A stretch of 25,386 nt of DNA from an uncultured Actinomycetes bacterium (lineage in GTDB: Bacteria > Actinomycetota > Thermoleophilia > Gaiellales > F1-60-MAGs149): positions 1 to 25,386 of the forward strand of contig CAINDT010000008.1 in the NCBI GenBank assembly GCA_903847495.1. The letters are read 5' to 3'. The position numbers and the translations under genes are program-made. Every line of letters begins with the position of its first letter. The stretch's first letter is position 1. Under the pieces are notes generated by a model. That model made no database searches, was not told the origin of the DNA, and saw only the letters and a program-made list of their open reading frames with translations. Below are positions 14,794 to 24,859 of this stretch, piece after piece.

Positions 14794-15740
14794 TGGCCGC
14801 GACGCCGATCATCCTGGATTGCGATCCGGGGATCGACGACGCCATCGCCATGCTGCTCGCGTTGGCGAGTCCAGAGGTCGACCTCTTGGCGGTCACCACG
14901 GTGGTCGGCAACACCTCGCTCGTCAACGCGACGCGCAACGCACTCGACGTGCTGGAGTGGGCGGGACGTCCCGACATTCCCGTGGCCGCAGGCGAAGCCG
15001 TCGCAATCGGTCCCCCCAACGACATCCCGTGGAACGACGCGATTGGCGTGCACGGAGAGACCGGCCTGGACGGCGCGAACCTTCCGCGCGCACAGGCGAC
15101 GACCGTCGATGAGCATGCCGTCGAACTGATCGCGCGCACGGTGCTCGGGCGTCCCGGCGAGATCACCCTCGTGGCCACGGGGCCGTTGACCAACGTCGCG
15201 CTTCTCCTCGAGCGCCACCCGGCGGTCGGGCCTGCCCTGCGCGACCTTGTCGTGATGGGCGGCTCGCTGGTCGGTGGCAACATGTCGCCGCAGGCGGAGT
15301 TCAACATCTGGTGCGATGCTGACGCCGCGGCCCAGGTCCTCGCGCTCGGCTTGAACCCCGTGGTCGTCGGGCTCGATGTGACACGCCGCGCCACGCTGTC
15401 TGAGGCTGATGTCTACGGGCTCGAGCAGCTACCGACGCTCGGACCTGGGATTCACGGGATGCTCAAGTTCTATCTCGAGCGGCACATCGTGTGGCATGGA
15501 CTCAACGTGGTTCAACAACACGACTCCCTCGCCCTGGCCTGGGTGATCGATCCGACGCTGCTCAGTCTGACGCCGAGAGCGATCCGCGTGGACGCGACGG
15601 ATGGCGAGGGGCGCGGCGAGACGTACGTCGACGAAGACCCGGGCGCGCAGCCCACCGCCCGCTGGGCCGATGATCTGCACGCCGCCCGCTTCCGCGAACT
15701 GCTCCTGGAGCGTCTCAGTGCGCTCGCCGACGCGCGCTAG
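14793..15740 (+). CDS. Inosine-uridine nucleoside hydrolase family protein
   Basis: This 315-residue protein has the calcium-binding N-terminal signature DCDPGIDDA (residues 9-17) of IUNH nucleoside N-ribohydrolases. It also has VTTVVGNTSL, VATGPLTNVALLLE, VVMGGSLVGGN, EFNIWCDADAA and the C-terminal HDSLALAW, whose Asp completes the metal site in the family. The reaction is cleavage of ribonucleosides to base plus ribose; base preference is not evident. Length is usual (about 310-320). No signal peptide is seen, so it is cytosolic and probably acts in nucleoside salvage. It is coupled to yebC (1-bp overlap), and its TAG shares CTAG with the convergent cupin gene. Confidence 0.93.
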   Translation: MAATPIILDCDPGIDDAIAMLLALASPEVDLLAVTTVVGNTSLVNATRNALDVLEWAGRPDIPVAAGEAVAIGPPNDIPWNDAIGVHGETGLDGANLPRAQATTVDEHAVELIARTVLGRPGEITLVATGPLTNVALLLERHPAVGPALRDLVVMGGSLVGGNMSPQAEFNIWCDADAAAQVLALGLNPVVVGLDVTRRATLSEADVYGLEQLPTLGPGIHGMLKFYLERHIVWHGLNVVQQHDSLALAWVIDPTLLSLTPRAIRVDATDGEGRGETYVDEDPGAQPTARWADDLHAARFRELLLERLSALADAR

Positions 15741-16438
15741 ACGTTCGGGAAGGCGTCGCCCGCCTGCCACGGTGCGGAGGGGTACTCCGCCTTATCGCCG
15801 CGGTGCTCGCCGATCGTCAGAATGCGCAGATCCTGCTCGCCGTCGTTGATGAACTGGTGCGGACGCTCAGGGCCCTCGCGCTTCGCGAAGAAATCGCCCG
15901 GGCCAACGCGAAACCGCTCGTCGCCGACCATCAGGATCCCCGCACCGCTGAGGACGAGGAAGCACTCCTCCTCCTCGTGGTGCCAATGAAATTTCGTGGA
16001 GCGCTCGCCCGGGCGAACGAGATCGACGTTGACACCAATCCGGCGCAGACCCGAGTGCTCTCCGAGGCGGGTGGACAGGCCGAACGTCTCGCCGCCGGGC
16101 TCGTACTCGTTCTCCCCGGTGGGTGCCTCCTCGGCGCGGACCAGCCAGGACGAACGGTGGTCATCGCGGGTGATCAGGCGTTCGGCCGGGCGGCCACCGA
16201 TCTCGCTCACGGCCCACTCGCCCGCGGGCAGGGTGCGGGTCTCGACCCAGCGCGATGCCGGCAGGTCGGCGGGAACCTCGACGCAGATCGCCTCCCACTC
16301 GCCCTCGTGATCGACCAGCAGGAAGGGCGCGCTGCCACCGGTGGTGCGCAGCAGCTCGTCCTGCGCCGCGTCGAGATCGGGCCACCAACGAGGATGGCGT
16401 TCGATGAAGGCGATGTGTCGTGTCGGGCGCGCGGCCAT
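15737..16438 (-). CDS. Cupin-domain protein of unknown function
   Basis: This 233-residue protein carries a C-terminal cupin. Motif 1 is FHWHHEEEECFLVLSGAG, with two His and a Glu placed to bind metal; motif 2 is VGPGDFFAKREGPERPHQFIN, with the fourth (His) ligand. The N-terminal half (FIERHPRWWPDLD, PFLLVDHEGEWEAICVEV) may be a degenerate second cupin or an unrelated domain. The motifs are like those of small-molecule dioxygenases and sugar isomerases, and no specific reaction can be assigned. ATG 16438 is chosen because the longer frame to 16957 runs across ruvC. A TACGAT box (16452-16447) lies 8 nt before the ATG. It overlaps the nucleoside hydrolase stop by 4 bp. Confidence 0.8.
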   Translation of the reverse strand: MAARPTRHIAFIERHPRWWPDLDAAQDELLRTTGGSAPFLLVDHEGEWEAICVEVPADLPASRWVETRTLPAGEWAVSEIGGRPAERLITRDDHRSSWLVRAEEAPTGENEYEPGGETFGLSTRLGEHSGLRRIGVNVDLVRPGERSTKFHWHHEEEECFLVLSGAGILMVGDERFRVGPGDFFAKREGPERPHQFINDGEQDLRILTIGEHRGDKAEYPSAPWQAGDAFPNV

Positions 16439-16446
16439 GCCGTTGC

Positions 16447-16452
16447 ATCGTA
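16447..16452 (-). promoter_or_regulatory. Candidate -10 box of the cupin gene
   Basis: TACGAT on the minus strand, 8 nt before ATG 16438, suggests a leaderless or nearly leaderless transcript. No -35 is evident. Confidence 0.4.
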
Positions 16453-16492
16453 CGTCACGCCGCGCGCGGGCAGCGGCGACCGGACCCGCTCG

Positions 16493-16498
16493 TAGACT
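16493..16498 (+). promoter_or_regulatory. -10 box of ruvCAB (leaderless)
   Basis: TAGACT lies exactly 6 nt before ATG 16505, the spacing that puts the transcription start at the start codon. No Shine-Dalgarno or clear -35 is seen. It lies about 50 bp from the divergent cupin gene. Confidence 0.5.
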
Positions 16499-16504
16499 GC
16501 GGCC

Positions 16505-17011
16505 ATGGTGATCCTCGGGGTCGACCCCGGCACGGCTTCCACCGGCTACGGCGTGGTGACAGCAGAAGGGAGCCGGCTCAGGTCGGTCGTCTTCGGTTGC
16601 GTTCATACCGACGCGCACACGCCGCTCGAGGAGCGCCTCGCAGCGATCTCCCGGGCCATCGATGCGCTGATCGAGGAGCATGCGCCCGCTGCGCTGGCCG
16701 TCGAGGGCGTGTACGTCGGCGGCAATCCCCGCAACGCGCTCAACATCGGTCAGGCGCGTGGGGCGGTGCTGGCGACCGCCGGTCTGCGTCATGTGGAGGT
16801 GGCCGAGTACTCCGTGTCCGAGATCAAGACGGCCGTGTGCGGCTTCGGGCGGGCTGAGAAGACCCAAGTGCAGAAGATGGTCGGCGCGGTCCTCGGTCTG
16901 CCCAAGCCGCCAACCCCCGATCACGCCGCCGACGCCCTCGCCGCGGCGATCTGCCACGCCTCGCAGAGCCCGCTGGCGGCCTCGTTGCGCAAGGCCGGGG
17001 TGCGCGCATGA
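16505..17011 (+). CDS. ruvC: Crossover junction endodeoxyribonuclease RuvC
   Basis: This 168-residue RNase H-fold resolvase cuts Holliday junctions as a dimer and works with RuvAB. Catalytic acids are visible: Asp7 in GVDPGTASTGYG, Glu67 in AVEGVYVGGNP, and Asp139 and Asp143 in DHAADALAAAIC. VSEIKTAVCGFGRAEKTQVQ matches the DNA-binding region. Length is standard. It starts the ruvC-ruvA-ruvB operon; its TGA overlaps the ruvA ATG (ATGA). Confidence 0.96.
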   Translation: MVILGVDPGTASTGYGVVTAEGSRLRSVVFGCVHTDAHTPLEERLAAISRAIDALIEEHAPAALAVEGVYVGGNPRNALNIGQARGAVLATAGLRHVEVAEYSVSEIKTAVCGFGRAEKTQVQKMVGAVLGLPKPPTPDHAADALAAAICHASQSPLAASLRKAGVRA

Positions 17012-17592
17012 TCGCGCACGTCGCCGGCACCGTGACGAGCCGAGAGGGGGAGATCCTCGTCGTCGACGTCAACGGCGTCGGGTATGAGGTGACGGCCACG
17101 CTCGGTGCGCTCTCGCGCAGCGAGCCAGGCACCGAGGTGACGGTGCCGACGTATCTGCACGTCCGCGAAGACGCCATGCAGCTGTTCGGCTTCGCCAGCG
17201 AGGCCGAGCGGCGCATCTTCCGTCTGCTCCTCAACGTCAATGGGGTAGGGCCCAAGTTGGCTCTGGCGATCGTCTCTGCTCAGGACCCCGAGCGCATCGA
17301 GAGCGCCGTCCTGCTCGGCGACGTCGCGCTCCTGTCGAGCGTCAGCGGGGTCGGCAAGAAGACCGCGGAGCGCATCTGCCTCGACCTCAAGGACAAGATC
17401 GCCGGTGCCGGCGCCGCCACCACCGGTGGCACCACGCCCGCTGCGGCGTCAGATCCTCATCGCGAGGCGCGCGAGGGCCTCGTGGCGCTCGGCTACTCCG
17501 TGATCGATGCGGAGGCCGCGCTGCAGAGCGCCGACGGCTCGGCGGAGGATCGCATCAAAGCCGCACTCGCCCAGCTCGGGGGCGGTCGCTGA
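17008..17592 (+). CDS. ruvA: Holliday junction branch migration protein RuvA
   Basis: This 194-residue protein has the N-terminal OB domain ([36 protein letters not shown]). Two helix-hairpin-helix motifs follow: [15 protein letters not shown] and [21 protein letters not shown] flexible Ala/Thr-rich linker then leads to the C-terminal domain III (ALVALGYS-type sequence, here [16 protein letters not shown]), which contacts RuvB. It forms a tetramer that holds the four-way junction. It overlaps ruvC by 4 bp and ruvB by 1 bp. Confidence 0.96.
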   Translation: MIAHVAGTVTSREGEILVVDVNGVGYEVTATLGALSRSEPGTEVTVPTYLHVREDAMQLFGFASEAERRIFRLLLNVNGVGPKLALAIVSAQDPERIESAVLLGDVALLSSVSGVGKKTAERICLDLKDKIAGAGAATTGGTTPAAASDPHREAREGLVALGYSVIDAEAALQSADGSAEDRIKAALAQLGGGR

Positions 17593-18617
17593 TGTCCGAC
17601 GACGCGCGCATCATCGCGGGCGAGGAGGAACCCGAGGATCGCGAAGTCGACGGTTCGCTGCGCCCGCGTCGACTCGGCGACTTCGTCGGGCAGGAGCACG
17701 CGGTGCGGCAGCTGGAGACCTTCGTGGCCGCAGCACGCGGCCGCGGTGAGGCCTGTGATCACGTGCTGCTCGCTGGTCCACCCGGTCTTGGCAAGACGAG
17801 TCTCGCCTTCATCGTCGCGATCGAGATGGACAGTCGCATTCACACGATCTCGGGACCCGCGCTCGAGCGCAAGGGCGACATCGCCTCGATCCTCACGGCG
17901 CTCGAACCGAACGACGTGCTCTTCGTCGACGAGGTCCATCGTCTGCCACGCGCGATCGAGGAGCTCCTCTATCCGGCCATGGAAGACGGTGCGATCGACA
18001 TCGTGATCGGACAGGGACCGGGCGCGCGGACATTGCGCCTCGACCTCGCCCCGTTCACGCTCGTCGGTGCCACGACGCGGGCCGGTCTACTGACCACGCC
18101 CATGCGCGACCGCTTCGGCATCTCGCTCCGGCTCGAGTACTACACGCCCGACGAGCTTCTGCGCATCATCGCCCGCTCGGCCGGGATCCTCGGTCTCACG
18201 ATCGACGAGGACGCGGCCGCCGAGATCGCCCGGCGCTCACGGGGCACCCCGCGCGTCGCCAACCGCATTCTCCGGCGCGTGCGCGACGTCGCGCAGGTAC
18301 GCGGTTGGGATGCCGTCGACCGCGAGGGTGCGCTCGAGGCACTCGAGCTGCTCGGTGTCGACGAGGATGGCCTCGATCGTGCAGACCGCGAGTATCTCCG
18401 CGCCATCGCGGAGCGCTTCAATGGTGGTCCGGTCGGGCTCAGCACGATCGCCGTCGCGATCGGCGAGGATGAGGGGACGCTCGAGGAGGTCTACGAGCCC
18501 TATCTGATCCAGCAGGGACTGATTCAGCGCACCCCTCGTGGTCGCGTGCTGACGCCGCGCGGACGCGAACTGACGGGTATGCCGAACGACCCGGGCATGC
18601 CGACGCTGCTCGACTAG
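17592..18617 (+). CDS. ruvB: Holliday junction DNA helicase RuvB
   Basis: This 341-residue AAA+ motor drives branch migration as hexameric rings on RuvA-bound junctions. Seen: the N-terminal [13 protein letters not shown], Walker [10 protein letters not shown] (62-70), Walker B DEVHRL (113-118), sensor 1 region [11 protein letters not shown], the arginine-finger region MRDRFGI, sensor 2 [15 protein letters not shown], and a C-terminal winged helix with [17 protein letters not shown]. Length is typical. It is the last gene of ruvCAB; its TAG is shared through CTAG with the convergent ion channel gene. Confidence 0.97.
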   Translation: MSDDARIIAGEEEPEDREVDGSLRPRRLGDFVGQEHAVRQLETFVAAARGRGEACDHVLLAGPPGLGKTSLAFIVAIEMDSRIHTISGPALERKGDIASILTALEPNDVLFVDEVHRLPRAIEELLYPAMEDGAIDIVIGQGPGARTLRLDLAPFTLVGATTRAGLLTTPMRDRFGISLRLEYYTPDELLRIIARSAGILGLTIDEDAAAEIARRSRGTPRVANRILRRVRDVAQVRGWDAVDREGALEALELLGVDEDGLDRADREYLRAIAERFNGGPVGLSTIAVAIGEDEGTLEEVYEPYLIQQGLIQRTPRGRVLTPRGRELTGMPNDPGMPTLLD

Positions 18618-19465
18618 TCGCGGCGGTGCCGCAGGGCGTGTTCGACGGCGTCCAGCGCCTCGCGCAGATCCTGAATGCGGGCCTCGATGTCCGCGGTGTC
18701 GCCTCCCTGTCGGATGCGCTCCTCCTGTCGAACCTCCTCGAGGCTCCCGATCATGATCCCGAGCAGGAGGTTGAGCACGACGAACGTTCCCAGCAGGATG
18801 AACGACAGGAAGAACAGCACGCTTTCGAGCGGTTTCTGCTCGAAGACGAGGGCGAAGGTGGTCGTCCAGCCCTCAAGCGTGAGGATGGAGAACAGCGACA
18901 ACATCGAGCGGCCGATGTTGCCCCATGCGGTGGGGTCGAGATCGGCGAAGAGGGTCCAACCGATCATCCCGTACAGGAAGACGAGGAGCCCGGTCAGCAC
19001 CCCGAGTCCGGTCGCGGGCCGGATCGCGCGCGTCGCGCCGCGGATCAGTATCTGCACGTCGGGCAGGTACTTCAGGAGCCGTGCGACGCGGAGCAGGCGG
19101 AGGATGCGCAGCAAGGCTGCGTTCTCGCGCACACCCGGGACGAACAGTGCGGCGATGATGACGAAGTCGAAGACGTTCCAGCCGGAGCGGAAGAAGCGGT
19201 GGGGTGCGCGCCCATACGCCAGGATGCGGATCACCAGTTCCGCCACGAAGATGGTCAGGAAGACGCTGTTGAGCAGGCGCAGCGTGTCCCCGTGGCGCTC
19301 CATCACCGCGCCGAAGGTCTCGATGCCGAGCAGGATGGCGTTGAGGGCGATCGCGATGATGATCGCGGTCTGGAAGCGCTCGGAGTCCGCCACGCGGGCG
19401 AAGCGGGCGGACACCGGTCCGGTGGCGGTGGACGAATCGCTCATTGGTGCGTCTGATTCTGCCAT
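18614..19465 (-). CDS. Bacterial voltage-gated cation channel (BacNav/Cav family)
   Basis: This 283-residue protein has one six-helix domain that would assemble as a tetramer in the inner membrane. S1 is near residues 31-52, S2 near 65-84, and S3 near 96-110. S4 carries voltage-sensing charges every third residue (Arg120, 123, 126, 129, Lys132). The S5-pore-S6 region follows, with the filter TLEGWTT at 196-202. NavAb-type sodium channels have TLESW, and Gly at the fourth position recalls CavMr, so calcium permeability is possible (inference). The C terminus (243-283) is charged, with heptad-like spacing suggesting a coiled coil that holds the tetramer. ATG 19465 or 19444 could start translation. 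It is convergent with ruvB. Confidence 0.9.
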   Translation of the reverse strand: MAESDAPMSDSSTATGPVSARFARVADSERFQTAIIIAIALNAILLGIETFGAVMERHGDTLRLLNSVFLTIFVAELVIRILAYGRAPHRFFRSGWNVFDFVIIAALFVPGVRENAALLRILRLLRVARLLKYLPDVQILIRGATRAIRPATGLGVLTGLLVFLYGMIGWTLFADLDPTAWGNIGRSMLSLFSILTLEGWTTTFALVFEQKPLESVLFFLSFILLGTFVVLNLLLGIMIGSLEEVRQEERIRQGGDTADIEARIQDLREALDAVEHALRHRRD

Positions 19466-19549
19466 GGGCGAGCCGGCCTCCGACCGCGGTCTTCAGGATC
19501 GGCCGCGATCGTCGCCGGTGTCACGGCGGCACTCCGTCCTCGTGGTCGG

Positions 19550-19555
19550 TAGGGT
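19550..19555 (+). promoter_or_regulatory. -10 box of queA-tgt-yajC-secDF (leaderless)
   Basis: TAGGGT lies exactly 6 nt before GTG 19562, again placing the transcript start at the start codon. No ribosome binding site or obvious -35 is visible. A 10-bp palindrome (GACCGCGGTC, 19482-19491) lies upstream and may be chance in such GC-rich DNA. Confidence 0.5.
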
Positions 19556-19561
19556 GCGTCC

Positions 19562-21678
<2,117 letters not shown>

Positions 21679-22029
21679 ATGCAGACCTACCTCCTGCTCT
21701 TTGTGGCCATGGCCGCGATCTTCTACCTGCTGATCCTGCGTCCGCAGCAGCGTGCCAAGAAGGCCAAGGCGGAGATGGCCAACGCGCTTGAGGTCGGGTC
21801 CGAGATCCTGACGGTCGGCGGCATCTTCGGGACCGTCGCCGCGTTGCGCGAGGCCGACTTCGATCTCGAGATCAGCGACGGCGTGATCATGAAGATGGAT
21901 CGCCGCGCGATCGCCTCGGTGATCCGAGATACCGGCGACGAGGACGACGCCGCTTCCGACGACGATGATGTGTCGGTGGACGAGGATCACGAGGACGACG
22001 GCACCGCCGTCGACGACGTCAAGAGCTAG
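21679..22029 (+). CDS. yajC: Preprotein translocase subunit YajC
   Basis: This 116-residue protein has one N-terminal membrane helix (about 2-19, LLLFVAMAAIFYLLIL). The family motif RPQQRAKKAKAEM follows, then a small domain with GSEILTVGGIFGTVAAL and MDRRAIASVIRD. YajC associates with SecD and SecF at the Sec translocon. The C-terminal 30-odd residues are strikingly acidic (Asp/Glu-rich, ending VDDVKS). The start codon follows the tgt stop directly and secDF begins 3 bp after its stop, so the three are one transcript with queA. Confidence 0.93.
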   Translation: MQTYLLLFVAMAAIFYLLILRPQQRAKKAKAEMANALEVGSEILTVGGIFGTVAALREADFDLEISDGVIMKMDRRAIASVIRDTGDEDDAASDDDDVSVDEDHEDDGTAVDDVKS

Positions 22030-22032
22030 ACC

Positions 22033-24834
22033 ATGCGCCGCGGAACCGTTCTGATCCTCGTCGCCGTACTGGCGCTGCTTGTCGCCACGGGCGTACTGTC
22101 GTACCTGCGTGCACCGGTGCTCGGCCTCGATCTGCAGGGTGGTGCCGAGGTGACGCTCGAGGCGCAGCCGCAGGAGGGCCAAACGGTCACCGACGAGCAG
22201 ATGAATCAGGCCGTGCAGATCCTGCGCACCCGCGTCGACGCGCTTGGCGTCTCGGAGCCTCAGATTCAGCGTGAGCAGGGCAATCGCATCTCGATCGCGG
22301 TCGCCGGCGAGAACGATCCCGCGCGCGTGTTCGCGCTTGTCGGCTCGACGGGGCAGCTCTACTTCATCGACCTCGAGGAAGGGCTCACGCAGGGTGTCTC
22401 CCGCTCGTTCGTCGCGGGAGCAGGCATCGTCCCCAAGACGTCGCTGTACGAGCTCCTCAAGTCCGTCCCCAAGAAGCTGCAGAACGGCGACCAGAGCATC
22501 TACTACGCGTTCAAGAAGGGGGACACGGATCAGCCGCTCAACCCCAACGGCGCGGTCACGATGGATCAGCTTCTGCTCCAGATCGGCGAGCAGACCCTGC
22601 CCGCTGACGTCGAAGTCCTGGGCGTCCCGAAGGAGCACATCGCCGTCAAGTGCTCCAACCAGTCGCCTGCCGGCTGCCCGCCGAACATCACGCCCATCTC
22701 CACGAAGGCCAAGGAGAAGTTCTTCTGGTACATGTTCGACCTGCCGCCGCCTGCAGAGCGCCTGACGGGCGACGACCTGGACAGCGCCAAGGCTGACATC
22801 GACCCGCAGACCGGCCAGCCGCTCGTGCTGATGGACTTCACCAGCCGCGGCGCGAAGCTGTTCGGTGACATCACCAAGCAGCTCGCGGATCGCGGACGCT
22901 CGGAGTGGAGTGCCGCCGGCGCCCAGGCCGGGCAGGAGTCCGCCTACTTCCAGCGCTTCGCGATCATCCTCGACGGCCAGCTCGAGACGTATCCGACGAT
23001 CGACTTCGTGCAGAACCCCGACGGCATCACCGGGGGCAGCGCGCAGATCACGGGGCTCGACTCGCCGCAGGAGGCGAACGACATCGCCCTCGTCCTGCAG
23101 TCCGGTTCGCTGCCCGTGCGCTTCGTCGCGCTGTCGTCCAGCCAGGTCTCCGCCACGCTCGGTGAGACAGCGCTGCGCGAGGGCCTGATCGCCGGCCTCG
23201 TCGGCCTGTTGCTGATGATGCTGTACCTGATCGTGTTCTATCGGGTGCTCGGCGTTGTCGCAGCCATCGCCCTGATCATCTTCGCCGCGCTCTTCTACGG
23301 CGTGATCCTCGCGATACCCGTCACCATGACGCTGCCGGGCATCGCCGGCATGATCCTCACGATCGGCGTCGCCGCGGACGCGAACATCGTGGTCTTCGAG
23401 CGCATTCGCGAGGAGTACCGCGCAGGCAAGTCGCTCAAGGCCTCGATCAACGCCGGCTACTCCCGTGGCTTCCGCACCATCCTCGACGCGAACGCGGTCA
23501 CGCTGATCACGGCTGGCGTTCTCTTCGTCGCCTCGCAGTCGAGCGTCAAGGGCTTCGCCTTCCTGCTCGCACTGGGTGTGCTCGTCTCGATGTTCACCTC
23601 GGTGGTCGCCACGCGGGCGATCCTGAGCGTGCTCTCGAACTTCTCCTGGTTCGACAACCCACGTGTGATCGGTGCCGCGGCGAAGCCCGTTCGCTGGCGG
23701 TTCGACTTCGCCGGACGCAAGCGGCTGTTCTTCGCGATCTCGGCGATCGCCATCCTCATCTGCTTCGGGTCGCTGGCCGTTCGCGGTCTCAACCTCGGCC
23801 TCGACTTCACGGGCGGCACGCGCATGGCCGTCGTCACGACCGAGCCCGTCACGGTCGAGCAGATGCGCGCCACGCTGTCGGAGGTCGATGGCGAGTTGAA
23901 GGGCGCCGTCATCCGCGGCGAAGGTGCGCAGAACAGCTCCACCTTCACGACCTTCCAGATCGACGCCAAGGAGATTCCTGCCGACAAGGTGCAGGCGATC
24001 GAGCAGTCGGTCAACGTCCAGTACGGCCTCGCGGAGCAGATTGACGTCCGGACGGTCTCGGCGTCGTTCGGCAGCGAGATCCTGCGCGGAGCGCTGCTCG
24101 CCTTCCTCTTCTCGATCCTCCTGATCGTGATCTACGTCGCGCTTCGCTTCGACTGGAAGTTCGCGATCCCGATGATCGTGGCGCTGCTGCACGATCTCGT
24201 GATTGCCGCCGGCGTGTACGCCCTCAGCGGACGTGAGGTGTCCAGCGGAACCATTGCGGCCTTGCTGACCATCCTCGGCTACTCGCTCTACGACACGATC
24301 ATCGTGTTCGATCGCGTGCGCGAGAACGAGGTGACCCTGCGGCGCCAGACGTACGACCAGATCGTCAACATCTCGCTGTGGGAGACGGCAACGCGCTCGC
24401 TCAACACGTCCCTCGCCACGTTGCTGCCGATCCTCGCGCTCTACTTCTTCGGCGGCGAGACGCTCCAGGACTTCGCGTTCGCGCTGCTCGTCGGCATCGT
24501 GATCGGCGCGTACTCCTCGTTCTTCGTCGCCTCGCCGCTCCTGAGCGTGCTGAAGAGCGGCGAGCCGGAGTATCGCGGTCGGCAGGGTTCCGATGAACTG
24601 CCCGCCTTCATGCTCGGCAAGGCCGGCGTGGAGCAGCAGCGCGTTGCGGTGGCTGCGGGTGTGGACGAGGCACTGGTCGTCGAGGCCGCCGAGCTCGACG
24701 ATGCGCCGGACGTCGCGCCGGCCGCGCCGGCAGCGGACGCGGCGACCGAGGCTCGCTCCGGCAGCGGACCCGATGACGCGGCGATCGAAGCGGCGCGCCA
24801 GCGACGCGCGAATCGTCGCGGCAAGAAGCGATAG
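22033..24834 (+). CDS. secDF: Fused protein-export membrane protein SecD-SecF
   Basis: This 933-residue protein joins SecD (about 1-540) and SecF (about 545-850), both RND-like subunits that use the proton gradient to help complete protein export. SecD half: one N-terminal helix, GLDLQGGAEVTLEA, a large periplasmic domain (about 35-370), then five helices including ADANIVVFERIREE. SecF half: a helix, LGLDFTGGTRMAVV near residue 590, a shorter periplasmic domain, then helices with LGYSLYDTIIVFDRVREN and SLNTSLATLLPI. The periplasmic part of SecD has an insert rich in Lys/Pro around 130-240. The C-terminal 85 or so residues are an Ala/Asp/Glu-rich tail ending in a basic RANRRGKKR. Fusion of SecD and SecF is known in several phyla. 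Confidence 0.95.
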   Translation: MRRGTVLILVAVLALLVATGVLSYLRAPVLGLDLQGGAEVTLEAQPQEGQTVTDEQMNQAVQILRTRVDALGVSEPQIQREQGNRISIAVAGENDPARVFALVGSTGQLYFIDLEEGLTQGVSRSFVAGAGIVPKTSLYELLKSVPKKLQNGDQSIYYAFKKGDTDQPLNPNGAVTMDQLLLQIGEQTLPADVEVLGVPKEHIAVKCSNQSPAGCPPNITPISTKAKEKFFWYMFDLPPPAERLTGDDLDSAKADIDPQTGQPLVLMDFTSRGAKLFGDITKQLADRGRSEWSAAGAQAGQESAYFQRFAIILDGQLETYPTIDFVQNPDGITGGSAQITGLDSPQEANDIALVLQSGSLPVRFVALSSSQVSATLGETALREGLIAGLVGLLLMMLYLIVFYRVLGVVAAIALIIFAALFYGVILAIPVTMTLPGIAGMILTIGVAADANIVVFERIREEYRAGKSLKASINAGYSRGFRTILDANAVTLITAGVLFVASQSSVKGFAFLLALGVLVSMFTSVVATRAILSVLSNFSWFDNPRVIGAAAKPVRWRFDFAGRKRLFFAISAIAILICFGSLAVRGLNLGLDFTGGTRMAVVTTEPVTVEQMRATLSEVDGELKGAVIRGEGAQNSSTFTTFQIDAKEIPADKVQAIEQSVNVQYGLAEQIDVRTVSASFGSEILRGALLAFLFSILLIVIYVALRFDWKFAIPMIVALLHDLVIAAGVYALSGREVSSGTIAALLTILGYSLYDTIIVFDRVRENEVTLRRQTYDQIVNISLWETATRSLNTSLATLLPILALYFFGGETLQDFAFALLVGIVIGAYSSFFVASPLLSVLKSGEPEYRGRQGSDELPAFMLGKAGVEQQRVAVAAGVDEALVVEAAELDDAPDVAPAAPAADAATEARSGSGPDDAAIEAARQRRANRRGKKR

Positions 24835-24847
24835 CCGCCGTTCCGCC

Positions 24848-24853
24848 TAGCCT
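24848..24853 (+). promoter_or_regulatory. -10 box of recJ (leaderless)
   Basis: TAGCCT lies exactly 6 nt before ATG 24860, in the 25-bp gap after secDF. It suggests recJ has its own leaderless start in addition to any readthrough. No -35 was recognised. Confidence 0.45.
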
Positions 24854-24859
24854 GCGGGG

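Noticed and set aside
16439..16957. N-terminal extension of the cupin protein across ruvC
   Set aside because: It is antisense to catalytic residues of ruvC and has no domain content.
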